Shown piece by piece: positions 1 to 11,088 of a stretch of DNA of 64,000 bases. Numbering within the stretch: position 1 is the first letter of the stretch; the number at the start of each line of letters is the position of its first letter. A program made the position numbers and the translations under genes. The notes under the pieces were generated by a model. It was given only the letters and a program-made list of their open reading frames with translations. It searched no databases and was not told the origin of the DNA. The DNA comes from Oncomelania hupensis (taxonomy: Eukaryota; Mollusca; Gastropoda; Littorinimorpha; Pomatiopsidae): the NCBI GenBank assembly GCA_036898135.1, contig CM072515.1, positions 24,458,194 through 24,522,193 of the forward strand, given 5' to 3'.

Positions 1-1130
1 GTCCAATGTGGCGGAGTTTGGGGAAGAGGAGAAAGTGAGTTGGTAAGGAGAGTGAGGGAGGAGGGGAGAGATTACGATTTCGGGTTTGGAACTGTGAAAG
101 TGGTGCGGACGGTAAACCGGACAAGGGACGAACCAAATGGGAGAGACTGATGCGAAGCATTAAGGGGGATATTGGTTGGGTTGGAAAGGTAAGAGTGGGA
201 GCAGGGTACAAACAACCGTTTGTTTCTGTCAGGTTTTCCTCCCAAGCGTTGTTTGCCGCCGCATTTCACGACAACGATGAATATATCGATCGCTGTCTCC
301 CAGCTTTTGATCCATCCCGTTGAAACAGCTTTCAATTTTCAGACTCTTTTCATTACCCCCGCGGCTTTGACATTAGAGCTCAACATCGTTACACGATACC
401 AGCTTCTTTGTCCGGTAGCAAGACGTATTAATAGTGCGGGAGAAAGGGTGTGGGAGGGGAATTCTGCCACAAAAGAGTCATGAAGGGAATGGAACTAGAT
501 AAGAATCAAAACAATACACAAAAGGAGTTACGTTCTCCTTTGTCGTCTTCCGATTTTATTTTGACGACGTTTTCAAGTAGTTTTGAGTTTGTTTTATACA
601 TCATACACAAAGTAAATCATTGTTGTTGTTGTTATTATTATTCTTTTTCGTTCAAAGATTAAAAGCGTTCTTAACTTTTTGATCACAGTTGACGTTTAAA
701 TATCCTCTTTAATTTGTTTTTTTCGTTTTACATCCGTTTTCCTTCTTTTTACCACCACCACCACCAACTCTCCCACCCTCGTGCGCAGTTAGCTTAGTGG
801 TGTACGCAGCGGCACAACAGCGAATGTTTAGCGATAATATTGTATCTTGTACAAGCACTGGTTCCAAGCCCTTTGACAGCCTGGAGCTCCGGAACAACAA
901 CAACACGAACATACACACACACATACACACACCTATACACACCCACACACACACATAAATAACATGAACATGAGACACAGTGGGTTCAGGGGCGTACTCA
1001 AACAGGCAAAAAACCAACTGAAGTATTAAATGTCAAGGGATAGCATTGCATCCTCTACATGCAACGCTTCAAAGCCCGTTGATGGACGGGATAAAACAAC
1101 ATCAACAACAACAAATAATTACCCCGACAC
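1..1130. other. no recognisable gene
   Basis: Several short open frames overlap each other on both strands without a domain or splice pattern that I recognise. CA-rich tracts occur around 900-960. I see nothing that supports a gene. Confidence 0.5.
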
Positions 1131-1139
1131 ATTACGCCT

Positions 1140-1245
1140 TTGCTCCTTCGGATTAGAGTTTAAACCGAGGTCTTGTCTGCACGCACGCATTTCGCCGCAC
1201 GGACTTTAAAGATGCTGATGCTCGGTGCTGATGCTGATGTTCGGG
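1140..1245 (+). repeat. SINE family A fragment
   Basis: The stretch starting at the CTCCTTCGGAT motif, followed by a 'TTTAAACCGAGGTCTTGTCTG' like segment and 'GGACTTTAAAGAT', matches the 5' part of the SINE found in fuller form near 32610, 34597 and 45853. It is truncated after about 100 bp. Only the match to other copies in the window supports the call. Confidence 0.65.
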
Positions 1246-1649
1246 CCACACACAAATATTGTCTCCAAAATTTGGTTTCACCGATTGTCTTTAATTGTTT
1301 GTAATAATGAATTGTGGGGTAACCGACAAGGCAAGTTGGAATTCGACCTTTCAGTGTTCTTCATACTGTCCCTTTTCCATGTGCTGATTGAGGATTATTT
1401 ATAAATACTACTTCGTTTTTTTATTTTCTTCTGGTTTGTTTAACATGTATCGCTAGGCTATTGGCGCAAAAAAGGATCAAAGTATTCGACCTTGATGTTT
1501 CTCTCGGATCATCTGGGGAGGGTTTTGTACGAATGAATGAAAAGATCACGGTATTGTAGCGTGAAAGTTCCTTCTCGGCTTTGGAGCATTTTGTTTTGCC
1601 ACCTGGAGATGTGGAGGATAGAAGTGGACGAGGGGCGAGGGTGGGGTGG

Positions 1650-1666
1650 AGATAGAGAGAGAGAGT

Positions 1667-1739
<73 letters not shown>
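1650..1739. repeat. (GA)n microsatellite
   Basis: About 90 bp of nearly pure GA dinucleotides. It is one of many long GA/CT tracts in the window. Confidence 0.95.
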
Positions 1740-1741
<2 letters not shown>

Positions 1742-2570
1742 TTATTTGTTATATCAGCCCTTTAGTCTAGCAACGTCAACTATACTGGAACTTCACAAAG
1801 GTTAAAGGGTTACTGTTACCGCTTGTTATTTATCTTTGATTTGTTCTTTTCACGTGGCCCAATGTAATGGACTGAGCGTGACAGATCATTTACACATTCA
1901 CATTGAGTGTTTCTCCACTGACAAAAATAAACTTACAACAAAAATTTCTCTTCCAAAATATATAGATTTATATTAATCCGTACATTAATGAAAATGTAAA
2001 ACTCTTTTTATTTTAATTTAGGCGAATTCCCTTTTCAAATCTTCAGCTGTAGCTGTCGTGACCTTCATCGCAGGAACATTAGACTACCTAACTATGGAAA
2101 CCGCATTGGATACTGAATAACTTACCTATAATCTTTCCTGATAAAATGTCAGAATTTATTTGCTATAATTATGAGCGGTCGGTAATGTGGCTAAATCACA
2201 TCAGTCATCTGGAAACTTTGGGCACTTTAAGTTTTTTACCTCCACTTCCGATTACGTTCGTGCCAGGGACAATTTTTTGTGTTCAGCGGGTCTGGGTCTA
2301 CACTCGGTTGAGTCTTCCTTGGCCTTGGCTCTGAAGATGCTTACTACTCTACGTCGGGCATCATGGTCAGTGTGATATTGCCAACAGCTCTGGGAGTCCC
2401 TGTTGCCCTCGTTCAAGCACTATTAAATATTTAAGGTCACTTTGTCTGATCTGTATAGCTGGAGGGGGAGGAAGATATTATTCTGTTATTTTGAACTTGG
2501 TTTATGTGTGTAGATGAAGATACATAGAATAGTAGTTGTTTGTGTTCTCGAGTAAATAAATTGTATAGGC
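1740..2570. other. no recognisable gene
   Basis: AT-rich DNA with short ORFs only. No domain, repeat family or RNA gene is recognised. Confidence 0.4.
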
Positions 2571-2571
<1 letters not shown>

Positions 2572-2604
<33 letters not shown>

Positions 2605-2613
2605 GGGGGGGGG
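2572..2613 (+). repeat. poly-T / poly-G tract
   Basis: About 32 T residues are followed by ten G residues. On the minus strand this is a C run followed by a poly-A, but no retroposon body could be assigned to it. Confidence 0.85.
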
Positions 2614-2812
2614 TTCGGGTGGGGTTGTTTTGGTCTTTTAATTGAAATATTAGGTATTCGTTTTAGTTCCAATAAATGCACATATCCTTTGTTGGATTTG
2701 GATAATGCTCTGTCAATGACTATATATATTGTTGTGATCATGAGCAATAATAGCTGCAGCCGCAGCAGCAGCTGCATCACCATAATGACCATCTGTTGTT
2801 GTGGAAGAGGGA

Positions 2813-2815
<3 letters not shown>

Positions 2816-2890
<75 letters not shown>
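2816..2890. repeat. (GA)n microsatellite
   Basis: A pure GA tract of about 75 bp. The long Arg-Glu and Ser-Leu open frames over it are translation artefacts. Confidence 0.95.
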
Positions 2891-2895
<5 letters not shown>

Positions 2896-3503
2896 CTTTG
2901 GGTATTTTGTCCTGGTGCCGTTTTGTCCTACGTCCTTCATTATGTACCAAGTCCGGAAAGATCTGGCTGCGTCTTTAGATTGGACTTCCACGGTCATCAA
3001 GACCGGCATTACCGTTGTACATTAATTATAATAAAGAGTGGCCTTGAACCTGGAAATAGAGTTAGGTGAGGGTCAGTCTCGGTTAATCACATCCGTAATT
3101 GTCACCAGGGACGCTTGTGAGAGAGAGTTCACCACTACCACCCTTGCTTATGGCAACCACATGGAGAGTCTCAGAAATGTGACTTGCTGCCACCCCTATC
3201 TGGTACTCTGTGTAGCCCAACGTCCACTCTAATTAGTTCCCGAGCTGTAGAGCTCGGATACTACTGCTTTTGGCTTTGTGCATCCGGCGTCCGGAAGTGA
3301 CATTTGCGCATTTTTCTGTGACACGAATGGATTGAGTTCTGTGAAACTTGGTACTGTATTCCGTGAGGAAAAAGTGAACCCTATCAGATGACAAACAAAG
3401 ATTATGCATGTAGGGTTTCGTCATCATGGTGACGTCATAATTTGTTGTGTTTTTTCTAATCCTATTTTCTCCCAACTACTTGAGGGATTTAGTTCAAGTC
3501 TGT

Positions 3504-4156
3504 CCCACGAAGCCAGAACACAGTAACTCCAGATTTTCACATTTGTGTATTTTTGCATTTTTAGCTTTCTCATGTATAAATGGCCTATCATATGAAAAAA
3601 AAAAAAAAAAAAAAAAAAAAACTTGTCACTATTACCAGTTTTTAAAGATAGTATATAATACTTACATTTGGAGTACGCAAGACACAGCGTGCTCTAAAAT
3701 TTTGGGTTGCTTCGCTGAAGCATTTGATTGCCAGCCAATCAGAAGAGCCGACATACGAAAACGAGGTTGTTATTATTTCAGCGATCATGGCGGCATCAAA
3801 AGCTACTGGGCCATTTGCAAATCTGACACAAGACGATACGTTTATTCTCCTCGATCTAATTCAAAGCCACGAGGCATTATGGAATGTTAAAAGTCAAAAT
3901 TACAGAAACCAAACCCTGAAAAAGGCCTCATGGACTTCTTCTGTTAGGATCAATCCGACGGAAAGGGAGGTAACTGATTTACAACTTATTGCGCATTGCT
4001 TTCACGCAGACTGCTTATGCAAAACTTTTCATCGTGTGACCGCTTCACAAAGCAAAGCACTTGCTTCTAGCAGCAGATGCTTTGCTTTGTTTACAGCTTT
4101 GCTTTTGTTTCACTTCACGTCAGACCGCACCTTTACTGTGTTCTGGCTTCACAGGG
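3504..4156 (+). mobile_element. TIR DNA transposon-like element carrying a MADF exon
   Basis: The ends are inverted repeats: 3509-3526 reads GAAGCCAGAACACAGTAA and 4133-4150 is its perfect 18-bp reverse complement. Weaker CCC/GGG ends lie outside this. The element interrupts a repeat that is present uninterrupted at about 4340-4500, so its limits are well defined. The flanks carry a possible imperfect 7-bp duplication (AAGTCTG and AAGTTTG). Inside are a poly-A tract at 3595-3621 and a MADF-like coding exon at 3787-3969. MADF proteins often accompany PIF/Harbinger transposases, but no transposase is seen here, so this would be a non-autonomous or internally deleted copy. The superfamily is uncertain. 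Confidence 0.6.
3787..3969 (+). CDS. MADF-domain protein, first-exon fragment
   Basis: The open frame from an ATG at 3787 contains a segment with the MADF pattern: an aliphatic LLDLI helix, then LWN, then a YRNQ-like stretch and an AW pair about 15 residues later. MADF is a Myb/SANT-like DNA-binding domain. Only its first half is present. A GT follows the GAAAGGGAG at 3969 and could be a splice donor, but no second exon was found. The frame runs on to 4167 without domain features. It sits between inverted repeats, which suggests a transposon-derived gene fragment. The protein may be non-functional. Confidence 0.45.
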
Positions 4157-4598
4157 CAGAAGTTTGATATGTACTTAGACTTTACCTGTGCCTCCTGTAA
4201 AACTAAACTTATGCAAGTCGAGTGACGTAATCATCGGGACCTAATTTTAAACAAAAAAGTAATATTAACATGTTGTTTTTTTAATCTTCGTTGAGTGTTC
4301 AAATGTCTGTCTTGAGCCTTAAACGAAACTGTGCTGTATTGAGTGACGTCATAATTTTTTTTCTAATGCTATTTTATCCCAAACTACTTGAGGGATTTGG
4401 TTCAAATTTGATAAATACTTAGACACTACCTATGCCTCCAACGTAAAACCCAAATTATGCAAATCGAGTGACGTAACCATGATGACGTCAGGTTTCGTGT
4501 GGGCACACTTACACAGTGTTATCCGGACAAATCAGTGAACATCTACAGGACTTGTATTGACATGCCTACTTGTTTTGACGTCAGAACAATGATCCGCA

Positions 4599-4628
4599 AG
4601 GGTTAGGGCTGGGTTAGGGTTAGGGTTC
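4599..4628 (+). repeat. short interstitial telomere-like repeat
   Basis: A few copies of GGTTAGGG occur, one of them degenerate. The tract is too short to be a chromosome end. Confidence 0.6.
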
Positions 4629-4639
4629 GAACACTTCAA

Positions 4640-5570
4640 AGTACTTAAAAATGGGGACGAAATATGACCCATTGTCAGCACAACGTATGTGGCGTTTCGG
4701 GAAAGTCATGATAATACTGTGTAACCTCGGATGTGCGTGTAGGTGTGTGTGTGTGTGTGTGTGTGTGTTTCTCTCTCTCTCTCGCTCTTGTTTTATTTGT
4801 CCCTCACTCTCTATCACTCCCCTACTCTCTTTTGGCGAGAGTTGTCTAAAATCCTATTAATTAAGCAGAATTGTCGAGAGTGATGGTGACTGGTAATGAT
4901 TGTGGCTGATAATGATAGTTATTGTAGTTTTTTAGAGTAATCGAGGGTTCAAGGTTCTAGTGGGTCGTGGATTTGTGTAGTTTGAGCTGCGAGAAAAGAG
5001 CTTTATATAGTGCGATGTCCTGCTGGGTCGTTCCGCTAACAGTAAACATATGAATGCTAACGGATGTGACAGCACAGTTGGCCAACGGCAGGCATTCGGC
5101 CCCCCTCTCCCTTCCATCAAAGTTATACAGAAAACACACATGTACAACCACACACACTCTTCCAAAAGTATAAATCTTCCCTTTCTCCTCTTCTCTCCAT
5201 CCCCACCCAAACCCACCTCATTCATAATACAGCAGCAATCGCCCATCCCCATCGTGGCTGTTACTGCAGGGTCCAATGTTCAACTTCTTTAGCCATGATG
5301 ACGCTTCGACTTCCTCTTACTTTAAACGGAAATAAACTGCGTTGACGAGATTCAGGTCCCAAACGCCTATTTCCCACGCTGCAATAACATTCTGTTGTTG
5401 CGTTAGTCTTCAAGCGACAGTGGCGTCACTAAAACATCAACAGGTTGAAATAATTCGACTAACATTATTAATTAATATTTACTTTTATTTTTAAATTTTA
5501 AGTGTTACTCGTCCCACATTCCTGTCACAAGAGATTAAAGTTCTTGTTTTCAAGGTATATCATGAAAAGG
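4640..5570. other. no recognisable gene
   Basis: A GT tract followed by CT repeats lies at 4741-4790. The remaining open frames are short and unconvincing. Confidence 0.4.
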
Positions 5571-5576
5571 TTTCTA

Positions 5577-5818
5577 TCCCATCCTATCCTATCCTATCCC
5601 ATCCTATCCTATCCCGTAAATCGAAGGCCGTTGTGGCACCACGGATGATCGTTTAACCAGCATACTCCATCTTTCTCTGTCCTCAGCAACCCTGATGATT
5701 TCGCTTAGTGTCAAGCCAGTCCATTCTCGAATGTTGTCCTCCCACCTCTTTTTCTGTCTCCCTCCTCTTCTGCCTCCTTGCACCGCGCCTTGCAGGGTGG
5801 TCTTTGCAAGGCCTGATA
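5577..5818 (-). pseudogene. RTE-like LINE, 3' end of RT ORF plus tail (copy 1)
   Basis: Read on the minus strand, this encodes the basic GGRRRGRQKKRW-type stretch and the REWTGL and RERW motifs seen at the C-terminus of a LINE ORF also present at 34911-35500 and 51888-52050. It ends in tandem GGATA repeats (5577-5615), the usual 3' tail of this family. The ORF continues on the other side of a SINE at about 6167. It is a 5'-truncated, broken retroposon and makes no functional protein. Confidence 0.7.
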
Positions 5819-5824
5819 ATGTTC

Positions 5825-6160
5825 GTCATTTATAAGGCGCCTTAGCCTAAGGATCAAGGCGCTGGCCGATACAGGATCTAAATCAAACCATAGATACTAT
5901 CTCTAGAGTATCTATGCTCAAACCGTCCGAGACGCCCATCCGCAGCCTTTGGCGCATGGTATGACGCCCGGACAACTGAGCACAATCCTGGGCAGCCAGG
6001 GATGGGGGAGAAGGACCAAGTGCATGCTGGGTGTGTTCTTGTTACCGGCACTCACCCGTCTAGGACATGAGCGTCAGGATCTTTAAAGTCCGTTATGATG
6101 GAATGTATGCGACACACAGACTAGACCTCGGTTTATACTCTCATCCGAAGGAGTAGATGC
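5825..6160 (-). repeat. SINE family A, minus-strand copy inside a LINE
   Basis: The GGCGCTGGCCGATACAGGAT, TTTAAAGTCC and ACTCTCATCCGAAGGAG segments are shared with the other family A copies. The copy lies between two parts of the LINE at 5577-6195. Reading the LINE across it restores the expected order of the sequence with an overlap of only about 3 bp (ATC). No tRNA-like head is present. Confidence 0.75.
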
Positions 6161-6200
6161 TCTGATGACGTGGCCATACCATCGGAACTCCGAAAAGATT
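6161..6200 (-). pseudogene. RTE-like LINE fragment upstream of the SINE
   Basis: On the minus strand this encodes the RWYGHVIRA motif, which matches RWYGQVNRA in the copy at 35250. It is the other half of the LINE interrupted by the SINE. Little else of the LINE can be recognised further upstream. Confidence 0.6.
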
Positions 6201-7635
6201 TCAGCTCCACCCAAAGGCAATATTTCCATTGATAATTTCAAATCAGGAAGGTGTTTATTTTGATTAATTGTTTTCCCCACCTAAACCATTCTGCTGTAAT
6301 CAGTCATAAAGGAAATGCATTCCTGCATGAAAGGATATGCCTTGTATTGTGTGCGGAATTCCGATTTTTAGGCAGATTATCATTTGGCTTTGTACTCAGG
6401 TTCTTACCCTTGTTTTGCTAAACTTTTGTATCCTGCCCATGATTATTTGTCTGAAAGAAATTTGGTATCACTTAATTTTTTTTTAATTACATGATTTTAT
6501 TTCCGCCATTTTCTCGCACTTATTGCTTTTCAAAATGAGTTTTCCGTTGTAATTATTTTGCAGCCATTTCTACGTGTATTTCCTCCCATTCTCCAACCCT
6601 TCCACCCGTTGTAAGCTTTTATCTAAAGGATGCCGTTCCGTTTTCTCGAAGTGCCGTCAAAATTATATTTTGAGTTCTTCCTTCTTCCTCTTTGAATTGT
6701 CTATAAAACATAGCTCCATGGTGTCAGTTTGTAATAATGTTGAAGATAGAAAGTTTATTTTTATTTTTACTTTTTGCTGCAGGTATGATATTGTTTTTAT
6801 ATTAATAATAATTATTATTCTCACATTTTCTCGGTAGTTTGTGGTTATTATTTTTTTGGTTCGTCAGTCTTAAAATATTTTCTTAAAATACAAAATTCGT
6901 TTTCGAAAGGCCAAATCCAAATGTAAACGGAGCAGCATATTTTATAATTTATAAATTATTTTTCTCGGGTTTAATCAGTTAATGTGTTTGCTCCTACTTT
7001 ATGCCATCTCGAGACTCGTTTGCTGCAAGAACTTGGGAAAATAAATTTTGAACAGATTATATATAGTTTTTTATTAGTATCAGTTTGTGCTCAATCACAT
7101 ATGCTCATTTTAGATCTTGAACATGAGCAAAAACTTAATACTCTTAGATAACTTAGCATCATTGAAGAGTTCATATGGTTTGTTGATTCTAGACTTTTGC
7201 TTTTTAAAGATTATAAAAGAGACAAGTCAAAGAGTCATTGTTTACTTGCACACTGCCTCGGTATTGCATGAACAGTGTGACGTTTGTGCACAACGTCTCT
7301 TGCCCTAGCAAGTTACATGTCATCCATTTCCTCCATTTTTTTTTAAAGTTCTTTTTGTTTTTGTTTATCTGCAGAATTTTTTTTTCTATTTGTTTATTAG
7401 GTTTTTAAATTATTTTAGGTATGTGTACGAGTGTGATCTGACGACTACTTTTACATTTACTGAAACACTTTTAATCAACTTGTTGAATTTTGTTGACTTT
7501 TGTGATATCACTTGTGATCTTGATTCGCATGTGTGTGCTTGTGTGATGTTTTTTAAATTTATGTATTTCTTTTTTTTTTTTTTTTTTTTTTTTTCAAAAA
7601 ATGGTTTATGATACATTTTTTGAGTTTCTTTATGC
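6201..7635. other. AT-rich DNA without a gene
   Basis: This is AT-rich and has only short frames. It may be the 3' untranslated part of the retroposon that ends at 7704, but I cannot show it. Confidence 0.35.
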
Positions 7636-7704
7636 TGCCTCATAAACTTATAATGTAATTGCCCTTTGGGATGAATAAAGTTGTATTGTATTGTATTGTA
7701 TTGT
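7636..7704 (+). repeat. retroposon 3' end with (TATTG)n tail
   Basis: A 'GTAATTGCCCTTTGGGATG' segment and AATAAAG are followed by five TATTG-type repeats. The same pattern in reverse is seen at 41498-41600. Such ends are typical of CR1/L2-like non-LTR elements. Confidence 0.55.
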
Positions 7705-8500
7705 ACACTTACAGTTACATTTTGGAAATGCCACGTAGACGAGCATCTGGGATTGGGTTGTCGAATTCTTTGATAATGCCACTGCGTTGTTCTGGCTCAA
7801 ATGTTTGTGGAATGAACTGCCAGCGATTCACACATGGTGACGATTGATCCTGTGACAGTTCCATGATCAATGGACAGGGTCTTCGTTTTTTGAAGAGGGC
7901 GGGGTTAGGGCGGGGAATGGTTGGTCACTTTCGTTTATTGGCTTACAACCCCCCAGTGATTATTCTTTTATCCACCACCCGCCCAGCTTCATCCCAAACT
8001 TCTCTGTCTGTCTCTTTCTCTGTCTGTCTCTCTCTCTGTCTGTCTCTCTCTCTGTCTGTCTCTCTGTCTCTCTCTCCCTCTCTCCTCCCATCCCTCACCC
8101 GCTATGAATGCTTTAAAAACCTTTTTACTTTTTATCTCGCTCTACTTTTTTTTTTTCATTTTCACCCTCGTATCGTTTTCTTCCTCTCATCACTTAGTGT
8201 TCTCCAAGCGACTTGTAAGGCGTAAAAATAAGGATTAATTTTTGTCATGTTTCAGGCATCTTGGGAATATCAGCTGCTTCAGGGCAAAGACTCCCCGCGT
8301 TCCACATAATATTAGGAATAAAGCAGAGCATACTGTTTCTTCGACCTCGCCAGCATAATAGTTTGGCTTCATTTCATCTGCTTTCCGAGTCTGTGACGGT
8401 AAGTTGTCTGTTCAGTATTCTGCTGTTGTTTTTGTGTTTCTGAAATGTGGTCTTTTGTTGAACTTACAGTGTTGTTGTTTTTTTTTTTAATTATATTTTT
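7705..8500. other. no recognisable gene
   Basis: A CT/GTCT-rich tract lies at about 7998-8095. No protein domain or repeat family is recognised. Confidence 0.4.
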
Positions 8501-8509
8501 TGAAACCGT

Positions 8510-9213
8510 CGGTACCTATAAAGGTCGAAAAGACAACTAAAGACAACTAAAGACGGCTAAAGACAACTAAAGACGGCTAAAGACAACTAAAGACGGCTAA
8601 AGACACCTATGTATAGACAACTAAAGACAACTTAAAGTTGTCTTTAGTTGTCTTTTCGCCCTTTATAGGTACCCCTAAAGACAACTAAAGACAACTGAAG
8701 ACGGCTAAAGACACCAGGGGTAGAAATTTTAGAGGGTATACAAGGCTACAAACAACTTAAAGAATCCAAAAACTTCTGCCATCTTTGAAAGACATTGGCT
8801 ATGGCAGAATTTTGTTGCCGCGTAGAAAGTACAACGGATTTTAAAAAAAATAACAATAATATTTTTCAAGTATATTATATAAGATTATTGATTTAGATAC
8901 AAAGTGAAAGCTGTTCTGGGTGATTGTGTAGTCGGATTTAATGAAAATGCAATGCCCGATTCGAAACTGAGGCTATTGTTGTTTATAGGGTTAGGGTTAG
9001 TTGTCTTTAGTTGTCTATACATAGGTGTCTTTAGCCGTCTTTAGTTGTCTTTAGCCGTTAGCCGTCTTTAGTTGTCTTTAGCCGTCTTTAGTTGTCTTTA
9101 GTTGTCTTTTCGCCCTTTATAGGTACCGGTCTTTAGTTGTCTTTAGTAGTCTTTAGCTGTCTTTAGTTGTCTTTAGTTGTCTTTAGTTGTCTTTTCGACC
9201 TTTATAGGTACCC
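8510..9213. mobile_element. Foldback-like element with arms made of tandem repeats
   Basis: The left end reads GGTACCTATAAAGG and continues as tandem AAAGACAACT / AAAGACGGCT units. The right end is the reverse complement of this, ending in CCTTTATAGGTACC. GAAACCGT occurs directly outside both ends (8502-8509 and 9214-9221), an 8-bp target duplication. Inside, further copies of the terminal motif at about 8660 and 9117 give nested palindromes. The central 8700-8985 part has no coding frame. Long inverted arms built of short tandem repeats are the hallmark of Foldback elements; the mobilising transposase is not encoded here. Confidence 0.75.
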
Positions 9214-9221
9214 GAAACCGT

Positions 9222-10439
9222 AAGCAGGGGATAAAAAGAGATAAAAACAACACAAGGAGTAGTGAGATTTAGTTTACGAGCTTACTGAACAGTCTTTCTC
9301 AAGGTACAACAAGGCTACAATGCTCAGTAGCCGTGCTCAGTTCTTTTCTTTGTTTTCCTACTCTGTCTGTTGACAAAGCGTTCGTTGTATCAAGGAATAG
9401 CATATTGTGAAAGTCTGTAGGGAAATGACTAGGCCTACAGTCTGTGTTGTAGGTAGTAGTTGCCTTTTGTGCGATTTTGTTTCCTCTTTAGTTTGTTGGT
9501 GAGGCGATCCAATTTAGTCCAGTGTGTTCTTGTTTAGCGCAGAGCTTTATGTCACACGGACATGCTGTGGGCATTGTTTAGAGTCAAAACACGAGTCGGA
9601 TACATAAATAGGAACAATACATTCAGTTAACATTACATACACAGATGTGCTTGATTAATTTTTTCAGGACTTTCACGTGTATACACTAATTTTGTAGTCC
9701 ATTCACTTATAAATTTTTCCTAAGATAATGAAGTTTTTTTTTCTTCTTCTGATTCGGATCATGTTTCAATTATAACAGTATTAATAACTTTAAATCATTC
9801 TAAAGTGGTAAATACACCCGAGGTGGAATAAGTGCTAAAGGACCTACTACTACTAGTAGTATTACACTGGAAATTGTTACACCAGCAGAGAATGAGTAAT
9901 GGAAATTACAACGGAAAATGAACGCCGTAACCCGTCCGTCCTTACTACAAGTAGTCATTTTTCTACGCTTCTGGCATAACACCCATCATCTGTGAATGAC
10001 GATAGCGGAGTGTTGAAAGTTTCAGCAGTGCCGATCTGTACTGGAATACAGATTTGGTTTTCAGAACCTGCGTGCATGTTATAAAAAGCCGATACTCGCA
10101 AGCTGTGTGTGTGAACTGCAATTGTAACTCTTTAAAATGACATCTGGACTAGCCTGCTTGAAATAACCTTACTAATATTAAACCTTAAGTTAGTAAGTGA
10201 TAGTTTGCATCCCTGATGCTTCATTCTGTCACCCCTCTGCTGTTAAAGTCTGTATGCAAACTTCACTTTGATTTAGTTAGTTTGATTAATATGGGTTCAT
10301 CTCTCGTGCTTATCTGTCTTGGAGTTTACACAAAGACTTGAATTGGATGCCATAGTGATAGTAAAATTGATGTTATAGTCTTTCGTTTGTTCTTGTACAC
10401 ATGCATGAGCGGCACCGATAGGATAATTGATTACTTCAG
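9222..10439. other. no recognisable gene
   Basis: Only short frames are present. A small ACTACTACTAGTAGTA palindrome lies at about 9846. Nothing else is supported. Confidence 0.4.
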
Positions 10440-10885
10440 TGCTGCTTTCTTTCCTTGACTGCGCTACCTACCTTTTTTCTTGAAAACTCTTCCTGGACAA
10501 GACTCCTTGTTTGTGTATGAGGTCTGTTGGATCAGCTTGGGAGTGTTGGACGCTTTCTGCCGGGTGGTCACTAGGGCTTCCTATGAATATACTATTTAGC
10601 ACTATAGGCATTTTATATGTATGTATTTGGTTGATGATTTATAATGATGTTTGTATTCTATTTTGTTTTTGTAACCGGGGTGTTCGCGTAGTTGAGGTCA
10701 ACCCTCGGCCGTCCCCCGCGTGGGATGTCTTTATTGTAAAGTGACTGGCCGGTGGAGGGCATTCAATTTTCCCACTGGGGTTGTTTCAGCAGATCTTTTA
10801 TGCGGATCGGGGGTTGTCCGGTCCTGATTTGGCTCGGAAGAGTCCGCTGGACCTAAAGCAACAATAAATCAATCAATCAATCAAT
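10440..10885 (+). repeat. retroposon family B, copy 1, (AATC)n tail
   Basis: This copy is closely similar over about 400 bp to 30310-30735 and more distantly to 44400-44810 and 56690-57077. All share 'GCAGATCTTTTATGCGGATC' and an AGTCCGCTGGACCT segment close to the 3' end. The copy ends in tandem AATC. The 5' start differs between copies, as expected for 5'-truncated non-LTR retroposons. No protein is encoded; it is probably a LINE 3' UTR or a SINE. Confidence 0.75.
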
Positions 10886-11021
10886 CCTTGACTGCGTAAG
10901 ATAGTTTCTACTAGGCAATTGTGACATTGGTTTTATATTGCGCGAAGATCCGTTAGATTTGCAGTCAGTAAAGGAATTTACACCTTGAGTTCCGGTTGCC
11001 ATTATTATTACCCTTATAACC

Positions 11022-11030
<9 letters not shown>

Positions 11031-11082
<52 letters not shown>
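11031..11082. repeat. (GA)n microsatellite
   Basis: A pure GA tract of about 52 bp. Confidence 0.95.

Positions 11083-11088
<6 letters not shown>

Larger units (their letters stand above)
3424..4500 (+). repeat. diverged direct repeats rich in CRE-like TGACGTCA
   Basis: A unit with GTGACGTCATAATT, an 'ACTACTTGAGGGATTT' core, an 'ATACTTAGAC' core and a 'CGAGTGACGTAA' end occurs around 4340-4500. It occurs again, split in two, at about 3424-3502 and 4160-4240. The break in the first copy is exactly the inverted-repeat element at 3504-4156. Perfect TGACGTCA octamers lie at 3430, 4344, 4483 and (just beyond) 4576; TGACGTAA lies at 4223 and 4469. Confidence 0.6.

Noticed and set aside
2796..3009. 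Open frames of 60-155 codons over the GA tract
   Set aside because: They are translations of a dinucleotide repeat (Arg-Glu or Ser-Leu runs) with no domain.
4599..4628. Telomere
   Set aside because: Only a few TTAGGG units inside unique sequence; a second short run lies at 8987.
8521..9200. CRISPR-like regular repeats
   Set aside because: The repeats are contiguous with no unique spacers and are in inverted arms.
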